A stretch of DNA of 34,602 nucleotides from a virus. The notes under the pieces are model-generated. The model made no database searches and was not told where the DNA came from. It saw nothing but the letters and a program-made list of their open reading frames with translations. A program made the translations under genes and the position numbers. Within the stretch, counting starts at the first letter, position 1. Every line of letters begins with the position of its first letter. Location: IMG/VR virus record IMGVR_UViG_3300042448_000067, positions 1 to 34,602 of that record; one strand, written 5' to 3'. Positions 7,358-15,593 of this stretch are shown piece by piece.

Positions 7358-8157
7358 CAGTCCAATTCCGCACACTTCCTCAGTTTGGTGGAGACCCTCG
7401 GGCTGTTGCTGAAATTGTCAACGGCATCATGAATGGCAAGACCAATAACACTGGTGTTGTCACTCTTGCGACAGGGGATGCAACTAGCACAACCATTTAC
7501 GACAGCAGGATTAGTGGGGACAGCAAGATTATTGTTATCCCTTACAGCGCGGCTGCGTTTACTGATTCAACGCCTTACGGTGCTTTTCAGGACTCCACTG
7601 ACCAGACTGCCGCATCTACGACTGTTGCCTATCCTGTAACTTTCAACACAGTTGACTTTGCTCACGGGATTTCTGTTGCAAGCAACTCAAGGATTACGGT
7701 TAAAAGCTACGGCATTTATAACGTGCAATTTAGTTTGCAGTTTGTAAACACTGACTCCCAAATTCATGACGTTGACATTTGGTTTAGAAAGAATGGCACA
7801 AACATAGCCAACTCAAACAGTCGTTTTTCTATTCCAAACAAACACGGTAGTGTTGATGGGCATTTGATTGCTGCTTTGAACTTCTGGGTCGAGTTGGCTG
7901 CTAATGATTACGTTGAAATCATGTGGAGTACGACCAGTACGGCGGTTTCAATTGAGCAGCTTCCAACGCAGACAAGCCCAACAAGGCCAGCAACGCCCTC
8001 TGCGATTGTCACTGTGAACTTTGCCTCATCAAACGGCACAAGTGCGGCTGGTGACTATTCTGTGTATGTCAGCGCCCAAGCAAAGGGGTCTGCAACATTG
8101 ACGCATTTCGCAAATTCAACAGCTAACAAGACATACGCCTATGTTGTTATTGGCTAA
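7354..8157 (+). CDS. Virion protein with C1q/TNF-like jelly-roll domain
   Basis: The protein has 267 residues. The N-terminus (about 1-40) probably attaches to the particle. A low-complexity beta-prone segment lies at about 45-95. Then comes a C1q-like core (about 110-205) with the hallmark strands GIYNVQFSLQFVN, DVDIWFRKNGTNIANS, LNFWVELAANDYVEIMWS. A C-terminal beta region ends HFANSTANKTYAYVVIG. C1q-like trimers are used as receptor-binding heads or decorations in many phages. The gene is coupled to the tail hub gene by an ATGA overlap and is followed by a promoter-like region. Its exact location in the particle is unknown. Confidence 0.7.
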   Translation: MTVQFRTLPQFGGDPRAVAEIVNGIMNGKTNNTGVVTLATGDATSTTIYDSRISGDSKIIVIPYSAAAFTDSTPYGAFQDSTDQTAASTTVAYPVTFNTVDFAHGISVASNSRITVKSYGIYNVQFSLQFVNTDSQIHDVDIWFRKNGTNIANSNSRFSIPNKHGSVDGHLIAALNFWVELAANDYVEIMWSTTSTAVSIEQLPTQTSPTRPATPSAIVTVNFASSNGTSAAGDYSVYVSAQAKGSATLTHFANSTANKTYAYVVIG

Positions 8158-8170
8158 AAATGTTTATAAT
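8144..8170 (+). promoter_or_regulatory. Candidate promoter for the ejection-protein and lysis block
   Basis: A perfect TATAAT stands at 8165-8170, 5' of the largest gap between virion genes. The best upstream partner is TTGTTA at 8144-8149, with a short 15-base spacer. The -35 is therefore doubtful and activation by a phage factor is possible. Confidence 0.45.
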
Positions 8171-8200
8171 GGTTCCATCGGATCACCCGCTATGGAATCC
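8171..8200 (+). promoter_or_regulatory. Leader hairpin before the internal virion genes
   Basis: TTCCAT (8173-8178) plus CGG pairs with CCG plus ATGGAA (8192-8197), with a two-base bulge and an ATCAC loop. It lies just after the TATAAT and before an AGGAG ribosome site. It may be an operator or an mRNA-stabilising 5' hairpin. There is no T-run, so it is not a terminator. Confidence 0.5.
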
Positions 8201-8220
8201 ACAACTTTTAGGAGTTAATC

Positions 8221-9117
8221 ATGGCGGTTACGCAAACCACTCAAATTGATCCAACCATCCAGCCATTCTTGTCCTTTGGACTAGGTGAGGCGCAACGCCT
8301 TTACCAAGCTGGTGGCCCTCAATACTTTGCTGGCGACACCTTTGTTCGCCCTTCTGGGACCACTCAAACGGGTCTGCAAGCACTAGAGCAACGTGCAAGG
8401 ATGGGTAACCCCTTAACTGGTGCTGCTCAACAACAATTGCAGCGTGAGATTAGCGGCGACTTTCTTGGCGGCAACCCATTCTTTCAGGGTGCTTTTGCTC
8501 CGGCTGCACAGGCTGCAACAAGTCAATTCCAAAAAGCCATTGGTGATGTTTCTAGCGCGGCTTCTCGGGCTGGTCGTTACGGCTCTGGCGCTATGCAAAA
8601 CCTGCAAGGCCAAGCCTCTAACCAACTGGCACAGCAACTGTCTAACACTGCTGGTCAACTGGCTTACCAGAACTACGCTAACGAACGTCAGCGCCAAGCT
8701 GCTGCAACTATGGCCGCACCCGCAATGGCACAGGCTGATTACCAAGACATTCAAAACTTGTTAGCTGCTGGTCAAGCGCGTGAGGGCTACACTGGTCAAC
8801 AGTTGCAGTCTGACATTAACCGCTTCAACTTCTTGCAGAACGCACCACAACAGAATCTTGGCACATTCTTGTCAAGCGTCTACGGCAACCCATTGACTCG
8901 CAATTCACAGCAAACAACAAGCGGATACCAAGACACATCTAACCTGCAAAACATCCTTGGACTTGCTGCTGTTGGCGGCGGTCTTTATAGGAATCTTGGC
9001 GGCGCTTCTGGCATCTCGTCAATTGGGCAATCTTTTGGATTTGGCGGTGGCGGGTCTTCTGGTAGTTTTTTACCTACTCCGGGAGTTCCGGCGTTTGGCT
9101 CTAACTGGTGGGATTAA
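8221..9117 (+). CDS. Internal virion/ejection-type protein (first of three)
   Basis: The 298-residue protein is rich in Gln, Ala and Gly. After an N-terminal segment (residues 1-60: PTIQPFLSFGLGEAQRLYQ, then QYFAGDTFVRPS) it has long amphipathic Ala/Gln helices (about 70-195). The C-terminal tail from about 235 is Gly/Ser-rich and ends in GSNWWD. P22 and similar podoviruses carry three ejection proteins after the tail genes (gp7, gp20, gp16), and this and the next two genes occupy the same slot. The start is fixed by AGGAG 7 bases before the ATG. No sequence motif proves ejection; the assignment rests on order and composition. Confidence 0.6.
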   Translation: MAVTQTTQIDPTIQPFLSFGLGEAQRLYQAGGPQYFAGDTFVRPSGTTQTGLQALEQRARMGNPLTGAAQQQLQREISGDFLGGNPFFQGAFAPAAQAATSQFQKAIGDVSSAASRAGRYGSGAMQNLQGQASNQLAQQLSNTAGQLAYQNYANERQRQAAATMAAPAMAQADYQDIQNLLAAGQAREGYTGQQLQSDINRFNFLQNAPQQNLGTFLSSVYGNPLTRNSQQTTSGYQDTSNLQNILGLAAVGGGLYRNLGGASGISSIGQSFGFGGGGSSGSFLPTPGVPAFGSNWWD

Positions 9118-9119
9118 AT

Positions 9120-10409
9120 ATGCGTGGACTACTTGACATTTTCGGCACTGGCGGCACTGATACGCTTAGTCTGCTTGGTATGAGTCCAGAGGCTATTCAG
9201 CGTAGCCGTGATGACGCTCAAGCCCAAGCCCTTTACGGTTTGGCGGGTTCCTTGCTGTCTGGTGGCCCCACTGGTTTGTCTATTGTGCGTGGCTTGCAAC
9301 AAGGTAGCCAAGCATACAAGAACGCCATGCAAGGCCAAGTGCAAGAGCAATTCCAGGGTATGCAAGTTCAGGACTTGCTGCGTAAGCGTAAACAGGAAGA
9401 AGAAGCCCTTGCATTGCAACAACAAGCACGTATGCGTCAGCAAATGATTGATCGTGCTGTGGCTGGTTCATTCCAACCTGCTATTGCGGCTCAACCTGCC
9501 CAAGAGATTTATGGTGAGGACATGATGGGCCAGCGAGTTGGTGAGGGCATGACTCCTGCTGTTGCTGGTCGCGCGGCTGGCATTGATTTGCAGTCTCTTG
9601 CACCTTTGTTGATGGCAAGCCCTGAAGGTCGTAAAACCTTGGGTGATTTGGTTGCCTCACAAAAAGCATTGCGTCCTGAAACATTCTCACTGGCTGAAGG
9701 AGCACAGCAGTTTGAGCGTGACCCATTTACGGGACAAGTTCGACAAGTTGCTTCTGGTGCGCCAAAGCCTGAAGCCATGCCTACGTCTTTGCGTGAGTTC
9801 ATGGCTGCTCAACAAAACCCTGCTTTTGCTCAATTCTTGACAAAACAAAAAGAGGCAGTTGCACCAAAGTTTGCGGTCAACATGAGTGATCCAACTGCGG
9901 TAGCCAAAGCACAGTCTGAGATTGTCAAAGATTGGCGTGGAGTTGTGAAAGACACTGGCGCAATGGAAGTTGCTGACAGATTCAAAGCAGCACAAGTGGC
10001 TGTGCAACAAGGCAACGCTGGGAATAAAGCTGCTGACGGTGCATTGATCTTTGCAATCGGTAAAATTTATGACCCTTCTGGCGCTGTGCAAGAGGGTGAC
10101 AAAGCTACCATCCTTGGCAATCGCTCAATTCCTGACTCGATTAAGGCTTACGCTCAAAAAGCGTTTTCTGGGCAAGACTTGTTGCCAGCAGAGCGTAATG
10201 GTTTGTTGTCTGTTGCAAGCCAGATTGTTCAATCTAAGGCGCAAAACCTTGAGGCACAAAAAGCACCATACACAAGCATTTCAAGACAGCTTGGCGGTAC
10301 TGGTGACTTGTTGCTAAACCCTCTTGCTGAAGTTTTGTCTTCTACTGGTGGTGGTGATCTTGCTGCACAGGCTCGGGCTGAGTTGGCTCGTAGACGGGAG
10401 AAAAAATAA
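9120..10409 (+). CDS. Internal virion/ejection-type protein (second of three)
   Basis: The protein has 429 residues from ATG 9120. A GTG at 9108 is possible, but GGTGGGA at 9107-9113 is well placed as a ribosome site for the ATG. It is predominantly helical, with a Gln/Glu/Lys/Arg-rich coiled-coil stretch (about residues 75-115, EEEALALQQQARMRQQM). Extended Ala/Gly segments follow, and then a region of short helices (about 270-360) including LIFAIGKIYDPSGAVQEGDKA. The tail is basic (ARAELARRREKK). The stop overlaps the next ATG (TAATG). Helical, Ala/Gln-rich internal proteins are typical of the DNA-ejection apparatus of podoviruses, which is the likely role. Confidence 0.6.
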   Translation: MRGLLDIFGTGGTDTLSLLGMSPEAIQRSRDDAQAQALYGLAGSLLSGGPTGLSIVRGLQQGSQAYKNAMQGQVQEQFQGMQVQDLLRKRKQEEEALALQQQARMRQQMIDRAVAGSFQPAIAAQPAQEIYGEDMMGQRVGEGMTPAVAGRAAGIDLQSLAPLLMASPEGRKTLGDLVASQKALRPETFSLAEGAQQFERDPFTGQVRQVASGAPKPEAMPTSLREFMAAQQNPAFAQFLTKQKEAVAPKFAVNMSDPTAVAKAQSEIVKDWRGVVKDTGAMEVADRFKAAQVAVQQGNAGNKAADGALIFAIGKIYDPSGAVQEGDKATILGNRSIPDSIKAYAQKAFSGQDLLPAERNGLLSVASQIVQSKAQNLEAQKAPYTSISRQLGGTGDLLLNPLAEVLSSTGGGDLAAQARAELARRREKK

Positions 10410-12277
10410 TGGATTTGTCCAAACTCTCAGAAAAAGATTTGGAGGCATTGGCTTCTGGCAACATGGCGGCAATGTCTGATGCTGCTTTGCAAGTTATTTC
10501 AGGCGCACCTATTGCACAGCCAAGACAAAGCAATCAACCCTATGCAGGGATGACGCCAAAACAAATTCAAGACGCTGTGATGCGTCCACCAGAAGCCCCG
10601 ACAATGGGAACTGGTAATGCTGGTGACTTGCTGCGCCAATTGGGTCTTACGGCTCGGGCTGGCATCACTGGTATAGCTTCATTGCCATTGCTTGCAGCAG
10701 AGCCTATTGCGGCTATGACAGGCCAGCCCAACCAAGCACAGACACTGCAACGCTTGTTGACACAGTTGGGCCTTCCAGAGCCTCGCACAGGTCAAGAACG
10801 AATTGTTCAAGACATTACAAGCGCGGGTTCTGCTGTTGCTGGCCCTGCTGCCATTGCAAGCCGAATGGCCCCCGCTGTTCAAAAGTTCTTGGCTGACAAT
10901 CTTGGTGTCCAGGCTGCTGCGGCAACTAGTGGTGCTTTGGCCTCTGGTGCTGCCCGTGAGGGTGACGCTGGCCCAATGATGCAATTGATTGGCAGTCTTG
11001 GTGGTGCTATGGCTGGTGGCGGTGCTGCTGGTCTTGGCCCTTCTGCTGCAAGGGCTGCTAGAGAAACTGTTCGACCATTCACACAGGCTGGTCGTGAGGC
11101 TATCACTGGTAACGTCTTGCGCTCGCTTGCGACTGATGCAAACCAAGCGATTGAAAGTGCTGCGACATTTAGACCCGCTGTTTCTGGTTATCAACCAACA
11201 ACAGCACAAGCAACCCGCGACATGGGCTTGATTGCTGCTGAAACACCAATTCGCGCATTAGACGTAACTGGCAGATTTGGCACACAGATTGGTGAGGCTA
11301 ATCAGGCTCGTATGGCTATCCTTGACCGATTGGCGAAGGACAAAGACGCATTGGATCGTGCTGTTCAAAAGCGCACAGAGGTTACACAGCCATTGCGTGA
11401 ACAAGCGTTTGCACAATCAACTGTTGCACCTGAGACATTTCAATCTGCTGTTACTTTGAACGTCACTAAGACTATTGATGACATTCTGGCTTCTGATGCT
11501 GGTGCGCGTGGCACAGTCAAGAAAACAATGAATTGGGCTAAAGAACAGTTGGCTGAAGGCACAACACCTCAACGTCTGTATGAGGTTCGCAAAGACTTGC
11601 GTGATGCTGCACAAGGTTTGCTTGATAAAGACGGTTCGCAATACAGCTTGGCTAAAGGTCAACTTGAGCAAGTCATTAAAGCTGTTGATAACACCATTGA
11701 AGCAGCTGCACCGGGGTATCAGGATTATTTGAAGAAGTTTGCAACGTCTAGCCGTGGCATTGAGCGACTGCAAGCAGCCCAAGAGTTTCGTGGCAAGGTT
11801 TTGTCCACAACTCCTGACCCTTCAAGAGTTGGCGATTTCTTGATTTCACAGCCATCATTTACTCGAGCAATTCGTGCTGCTGAAAAGGACACTAAGTTGT
11901 CTAAGCCTCAAATGGCTGCTTTGTCTAAGGTTGCACAAGACTTAGATTCTGGTGTGTTGGCAAGGGCTGTAAAAGTTCCAGGCTCTGACACGTTCAAGAA
12001 TATCAGCACTGCAAACATCATTGGCGGCATCATTGGAAAGCAAATGTTTGGTGAAGTATCGCCAGCAATGCAAAAGGTAAGCGCACCATTGAACTGGCTT
12101 TACAACGGCACTGATGACGCCATTCGTGAGTTGCTAGTGGATTCAATGCTTGATCCTAAACTTGCATCACGCTTGATGACAAAAGCCTCAATGGTTACTG
12201 TTGAGCCACTGAGTAAAGAACTGCAACGCAAAGCCATCTCTATGGGTTATGGCGCAACATTTGGATTAACGGAGTAA
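10409..12277 (+). CDS. Large internal virion/ejection-type protein (third of three)
   Basis: At 622 residues this is the second-longest gene in the window. The N-terminal 30 residues (LSKLSEKDLEALASGNMAAMSD) resemble openings of phage internal proteins. Residues about 80-220 contain several Ala/Gly-rich hydrophobic helices (GITGIASLPLLAAEPIAAM, SAVAGPAAIASRM, SLGGAMAGGGAAGLG) that could enter a membrane. The rest is amphipathic helix, with a polar C-terminal domain. I see no lytic transglycosylase Glu motif. The gene follows two other helical genes with overlapping codons. By position it could correspond to the P22 gp16/gp20 type that helps DNA cross the inner membrane, but this is an inference. 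Confidence 0.6.
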   Translation: MDLSKLSEKDLEALASGNMAAMSDAALQVISGAPIAQPRQSNQPYAGMTPKQIQDAVMRPPEAPTMGTGNAGDLLRQLGLTARAGITGIASLPLLAAEPIAAMTGQPNQAQTLQRLLTQLGLPEPRTGQERIVQDITSAGSAVAGPAAIASRMAPAVQKFLADNLGVQAAAATSGALASGAAREGDAGPMMQLIGSLGGAMAGGGAAGLGPSAARAARETVRPFTQAGREAITGNVLRSLATDANQAIESAATFRPAVSGYQPTTAQATRDMGLIAAETPIRALDVTGRFGTQIGEANQARMAILDRLAKDKDALDRAVQKRTEVTQPLREQAFAQSTVAPETFQSAVTLNVTKTIDDILASDAGARGTVKKTMNWAKEQLAEGTTPQRLYEVRKDLRDAAQGLLDKDGSQYSLAKGQLEQVIKAVDNTIEAAAPGYQDYLKKFATSSRGIERLQAAQEFRGKVLSTTPDPSRVGDFLISQPSFTRAIRAAEKDTKLSKPQMAALSKVAQDLDSGVLARAVKVPGSDTFKNISTANIIGGIIGKQMFGEVSPAMQKVSAPLNWLYNGTDDAIRELLVDSMLDPKLASRLMTKASMVTVEPLSKELQRKAISMGYGATFGLTE

Positions 12278-12280
12278 ACC

Positions 12281-13459
12281 ATGCCAAAAGTAAAGATTTC
12301 AGAGTTTTCATCAACTCCAGCAAGCAACACCGACATTGACGGTATCAACATAGCTGAAGGATGCGCTCCAAGCGGCATTAACGATGCTATTCGTGAGTTG
12401 ATGGCCCAACTCAAGGACTTCCAAACTGGTGCTGTTGGTGACTCATTTAACGGGCCTGTGGGGACAACTACGGCTGCTGCTGGTGCGTTTACTACATTGT
12501 TGGCAACTGGCGTAACCACTGTTCAAGCTGGCTCTGCTGGCGCTCCGGCAATCACCACTTCTGGCGATACCAACACAGGCATCTTTTTCCCTGCTGCTGA
12601 CACCATTGCTTTCAGTGAAGGCGGTGTTGAGTCTGCAAGAATTGATGCCTCCGGCAACCTCGGCTTGGGGGTTACTCCGAGTGCTTGGGAAAGCGTTATC
12701 AAACCTCTTGAAATAAACAACGGGGTTTACTTTGGCGCTCAAACGGACAGTGAACCTGTTTTGTACATGGGAGCCAATAACTACTACGGCACAGGCGCAT
12801 TCCGTTACAAACTTTCATCTGAAGAAGCCACTCGTTATCAGCAAGATGCAGGTGCTCACAAATGGTTTACAGCCCCCACAGGCACAGCAGGTAACGCTAT
12901 CACCTTTACTCAGGCGATGACGCTGGATGCGAGTGGGAATTTGCTGGTGGGGAAAACGGCTGACGTATTGGCAAATACTGGCGTTTTTTTAGACGTTCGT
13001 GGTTCATTTACATTTACTCGTTCCGGCGCACCTGTTGGGTACATTAACCGTTTAGCCTCTGATGGCGAAGCGATTGTCTTTATGAGAAGCACATCGCAAG
13101 TTGGCTCCATCTCTGTAACAACCACGGCCACCTCTTACGTCACATCCTCAGACTACCGCCTGAAGAACACCATTGCCCCAATGACAGGCGCATTGGCAAA
13201 GGTCGCATTGCTCAAGCCCTGCACCTACAAGTGGGATGCTGATGGCTCTGATGGTGAAGGCTTCATTGCTCACGAGTTGGCAGAGGTTTGCCCTCAAGCT
13301 GTGACGGGTGAAAAAGACGCTGTAGACGCAGAAGGAAAACCTCAGCATCAAGGCATTGATACCAGCTTTTTGGTTGCCACTTTGACAGCAGCCATCCAAG
13401 AGCAGCAAGCCCTCATCCAAACCCTGACCGCCCGTGTTGACGCACTTGAAGCAAACTAA
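12281..13459 (+). CDS. Tail fibre/spike with C-terminal S74 intramolecular chaperone
   Basis: The protein has 392 residues. The N-terminal part (1-60) has the ISEFSSTPASNTDIDGINIAEG/SGINDAIRELMAQLKD pattern used for virion attachment. The middle has fibre repeats of the type SARIDASGNLGLG and MTLDASGNLLVG. The C-terminal domain from Ser290 is a Peptidase_S74 chaperone: SSDYRLKN, then LLKPCTYKWD, GFIAHELAEV, a basic and Gln-rich stretch and a terminal coiled coil (QEQQALIQTLTARVDALE). S74 domains trimerise the fibre and cut themselves off between Ser and Asp, here Ser290-Asp291, leaving the mature spike. The protein probably binds the host surface. Confidence 0.88.
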   Translation: MPKVKISEFSSTPASNTDIDGINIAEGCAPSGINDAIRELMAQLKDFQTGAVGDSFNGPVGTTTAAAGAFTTLLATGVTTVQAGSAGAPAITTSGDTNTGIFFPAADTIAFSEGGVESARIDASGNLGLGVTPSAWESVIKPLEINNGVYFGAQTDSEPVLYMGANNYYGTGAFRYKLSSEEATRYQQDAGAHKWFTAPTGTAGNAITFTQAMTLDASGNLLVGKTADVLANTGVFLDVRGSFTFTRSGAPVGYINRLASDGEAIVFMRSTSQVGSISVTTTATSYVTSSDYRLKNTIAPMTGALAKVALLKPCTYKWDADGSDGEGFIAHELAEVCPQAVTGEKDAVDAEGKPQHQGIDTSFLVATLTAAIQEQQALIQTLTARVDALEAN

Positions 13460-13468
13460 GGACTCATC

Positions 13469-13765
13469 ATGACTACCACTTGGACAATCACACAATGCGA
13501 CCGCAAAACAGCGGACAACTTCATCACCACAGCACACTGGACTGCCACAGCAGTGGACGGGGTTTACACGGCCTCCATCTACTCCACCTGCTCATGGGCT
13601 GATGGCACTCCTACAATCCCATACAACCAAGTCACCATGCAAGAAGTTTTGAATTGGTGTTGGGCATCTGGCGTGGACAAAGACGCTACTGAGTCTGCTC
13701 TGGCTCAAAACATTGCTGCTCAAAAGAATCCAGTGACTGCTACTGGTACGCCTTGGGGTGAGTGA
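13469..13765 (+). CDS. Conserved small protein after the fibre gene, function unknown
   Basis: The 98-residue protein opens with TTTWTITQCDRKTADNFITTAHWTATAVDG. It then has short strands (VYTASIYSTCSW, PTIPYNQVTMQEVLNWCWASG) and a Lys/Ala-rich helix before NPVTATGTPWGE. Proteins with this arrangement are common behind fibre genes in phages and have no known role. Four Trp in the first 70 residues and a beta-rich make-up suggest a small folded domain. The stop codon overlaps the next start (TGATG). A fibre-assembly or lysis-regulation role would fit the position but is not shown. Confidence 0.7.
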   Translation: MTTTWTITQCDRKTADNFITTAHWTATAVDGVYTASIYSTCSWADGTPTIPYNQVTMQEVLNWCWASGVDKDATESALAQNIAAQKNPVTATGTPWGE

Positions 13766-13944
13766 TGGCGAACATTGATTCTACTGACGCTCGACTATCA
13801 ACCCATGAAGAAGTTTGCAGTATCCGTTATGAGCAAATCAATGCCAGGCTCAAACGCATAGAGAGCATCCTAATCAAGGCTGCTGGTGTAATGCTGCTGT
13901 CTATGGGTGGGACAATCTTCTCTGCTGTGTGGATACTTAAATGA
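13765..13944 (+). CDS. Small membrane protein with N-terminal coiled coil (lysis-cassette candidate)
   Basis: The protein has 59 residues from ATG 13765 (GTG 13762 would add one residue). The first 38 residues are polar with heptad-like spacing (EEVCSIRYEQINARLKRIES). Then comes one membrane helix (about 39-57, AAGVMLLSMGGTIFSAVW) and a short tail. This layout is found in hemolysin-XhlA-like and antiholin-like phage proteins that associate with holins. It lies at the front of five overlapping membrane-protein genes before the endolysin. Its last codons overlap the following 30-residue gene by ATGA. Confidence 0.65.
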   Translation: MANIDSTDARLSTHEEVCSIRYEQINARLKRIESILIKAAGVMLLSMGGTIFSAVWILK

Positions 13945-14033
13945 AAGACTTTGCCGAGGCTTTTGTCGCGGCAGTCTTTCTTGTGGGTATTGTTGTTTGG
14001 ACTGTCAAAGTTCTAATTGAGGTGTTGCGATGA
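13941..14033 (+). CDS. 30-residue single-pass membrane peptide
   Basis: The tiny ORF begins with ATGA overlapping the previous stop and ends in a TGA that overlaps the next start (ATGA at 14030). It exactly fills the space between two genes, which argues that it is real. It encodes MKDFAEAFVAAVFLVGI and then VVWTVKV and LIEVLR, a polar start followed by a single hydrophobic helix of about 20 residues. It could be a holin partner or antiholin, or simply a membrane-anchored regulator. No family can be assigned at this length. Confidence 0.6.
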   Translation: MKDFAEAFVAAVFLVGIVVWTVKVLIEVLR

Positions 14034-14476
14034 TTGCCGAAATTGCTGCTGCTAATGCGGCCTTTGCTGTAATAAAAGGCGCTTTGGCAAACGGCAAGGA
14101 ATTGCACCAGCTAGGCTCACGAGTCTTTGACTATTTTGACAACAAGGCCAAGATTCAGGAGAACGCAACCAAGAAGGGTGGCGGCTCTGACCTCGCTGAG
14201 TTTATGGCTTTGGAGCAACTGCGCCAGCAAGAAGAAGAACTGCGTGAGCGCATGGTTTACGCTGGTAGGCCGGGAATGTGGGGAGATTGGCAGAAGTTCC
14301 AAGCTGCCGCTGCTCGCAAGCGCAGAGAAACAAAAGAAGAAGCAGAGCGTGAAGCAGAAAGACGCAAAGAACAACTTGCCCAACTTGTTGAATACATTGC
14401 CATCGGCATTGCCTCACTGGTCTTGGCCGCATTGCTGGTCTACGGCATTATTTTGTACATGCTGCACTTGAGATGA
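14030..14476 (+). CDS. Coiled-coil protein with C-terminal membrane helix (lysis region)
   Basis: The protein has 148 residues. The N-terminal helix is Ala-rich (IAEIAAANAAFAVIKGAL). Next are GSRVFDYFDNKAKI and LAEFMALEQLRQQEEELRERMVY. A strongly charged helix follows (about 95-118, RKRRETKEEAEREAERRKEQ), then a single membrane helix near the end (about 124-146, IAIGIASLVLAALLVYGIIL). Similar proteins occur beside holins and endolysins of aquatic podoviruses. The arrangement puts a long cytoplasmic coiled coil under a membrane anchor, so it may regulate lysis or tether virion assembly. It is not an obvious i-spanin, because the membrane helix is C-terminal. Confidence 0.7.
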   Translation: MIAEIAAANAAFAVIKGALANGKELHQLGSRVFDYFDNKAKIQENATKKGGGSDLAEFMALEQLRQQEEELRERMVYAGRPGMWGDWQKFQAAAARKRRETKEEAEREAERRKEQLAQLVEYIAIGIASLVLAALLVYGIILYMLHLR

Positions 14477-15090
14477 GCGATGAGAAGCTAAACGCCAACA
14501 CAACCCTAGACAAAGTACTCGGGTATGTGGACTCGCCGTTCAAGCTGTTTGCCATCCTCATCATGGGCGTGGTGGCCTTTGCTGGCTACTTCCTGTGGCA
14601 GAACCAAGAGTTTATGTTTGATGCCTACAAGGAATCTAAGAAGCTACCCGAGATAAACACATCAAGGGCAGATGACGCTAGTTCCATGTTGCTCAAGAAA
14701 ACTGGCGCTACTGTTGTTGCCGTGTTTAAGGTCAACCCATTGTTTAACAGTCGTGTGCTTTACAGGGCATACACCAAGGACGGCAGAGACAAGACCATTG
14801 AAGACATTGACGTTGGGCTATTCAGTCAGAACTCGGCTAACAATGCGGATGTTGTGCGATTGATGACCAACGAGATACCTTGCAGCGATTACCGCTATGC
14901 ACAGTCTGAGGTAGGGCTGTGGTACTTGGAAAAAGGTGTGGCGTACACCTGTCGGGTAAGTGTTCCACCTGACAGCCACAGGTTTGTTGGACAGATTACT
15001 GTAGGTTGGGCAGAGCAGCCAAAAGACATCGACCAAGTAAAATTCATGCTGGAGATCGCCAGCGCAATGTTAACTAAGAGAGGTAACTAA
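14473..15090 (+). CDS. Membrane-anchored protein with extracytoplasmic or cytoplasmic alpha/beta domain
   Basis: The protein has 205 residues. A short polar start is followed by one membrane helix at about 22-42 (LFAILIMGVVAFAGYFLW). The rest is a mixed domain of about 150 residues containing strands (GATVVAVFKVNPLFNSRVLYR, VGQITVGWAEQP) and two Cys (PCSDYR, YTCRVSV). It overlaps neighbours at both ends by ATGA/TAATG. The two cysteines and N-in anchor would suit a periplasmic domain, so a spanin-like or superinfection-related role is possible. No known motif supports either, and I leave the function open. Confidence 0.65.
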   Translation: MSDEKLNANTTLDKVLGYVDSPFKLFAILIMGVVAFAGYFLWQNQEFMFDAYKESKKLPEINTSRADDASSMLLKKTGATVVAVFKVNPLFNSRVLYRAYTKDGRDKTIEDIDVGLFSQNSANNADVVRLMTNEIPCSDYRYAQSEVGLWYLEKGVAYTCRVSVPPDSHRFVGQITVGWAEQPKDIDQVKFMLEIASAMLTKRGN

Positions 15091-15593
15091 TGCTTTCACT
15101 ATTTTCAACTCTCGGAGGTCTTCTGATCTCCGGCCTTCCAAAGCTGCTGGAATACTTCCAAAACAAAGCAGATCAGAAACATGAACTAGCATTGGCTGCT
15201 GTGCAAACAGAACGTGAACTGGCTCTGGCCGCTGCTGGCTTTGCAGCGCAAGCCAAGATTGAGGAGATTCGCACTGAGCAAGTGGCGATGGAGACTGATG
15301 CCAAGATGACCGAGGCGGCTCTTGCTCACGATGCCAAGGTGCTTGAGAAGGCCGCTTCATGGGTCTCCAGCTACGTTGGCACTGTACGTCCCACCGTGAC
15401 ATACATCTTTGTGCTGGAGCTTGTGGCAATCAACGCTTTTATGGCTTGGTATCTGTATCAGCATCCCGGATTAATCAATAGCATTGACGATGTAATCCGC
15501 TACTCGGACATCATCTTTAGTTCTGACGAGATGGCAATGCTTGGCGGCATCATTGGTTTCTGGTTTGGCTCTCGCGGCTGGAGTAAGAAGTGA
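15090..15593 (+). CDS. Holin (gene-transfer-agent 3-TM type)
   Basis: The protein has 167 residues. The N-terminal hydrophobic segment (LFSTLGGLLISGLPKLLEYF) leads into a long charged helix (about 25-90). The C-terminal half has the hallmark of the 3-TM GTA holin family: SSYVGTVRPTVTYIFVLELV, then INAFMAWYLYQ, then MLGGIIGFWFGSRGWSKK. It would form lethal pores in the inner membrane to release the endolysin, which has no signal sequence of its own. It is directly coupled to the endolysin gene through a GTGA overlap at 15590. Family recognition is good. Confidence 0.82.
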   Translation: MLSLFSTLGGLLISGLPKLLEYFQNKADQKHELALAAVQTERELALAAAGFAAQAKIEEIRTEQVAMETDAKMTEAALAHDAKVLEKAASWVSSYVGTVRPTVTYIFVLELVAINAFMAWYLYQHPGLINSIDDVIRYSDIIFSSDEMAMLGGIIGFWFGSRGWSKK

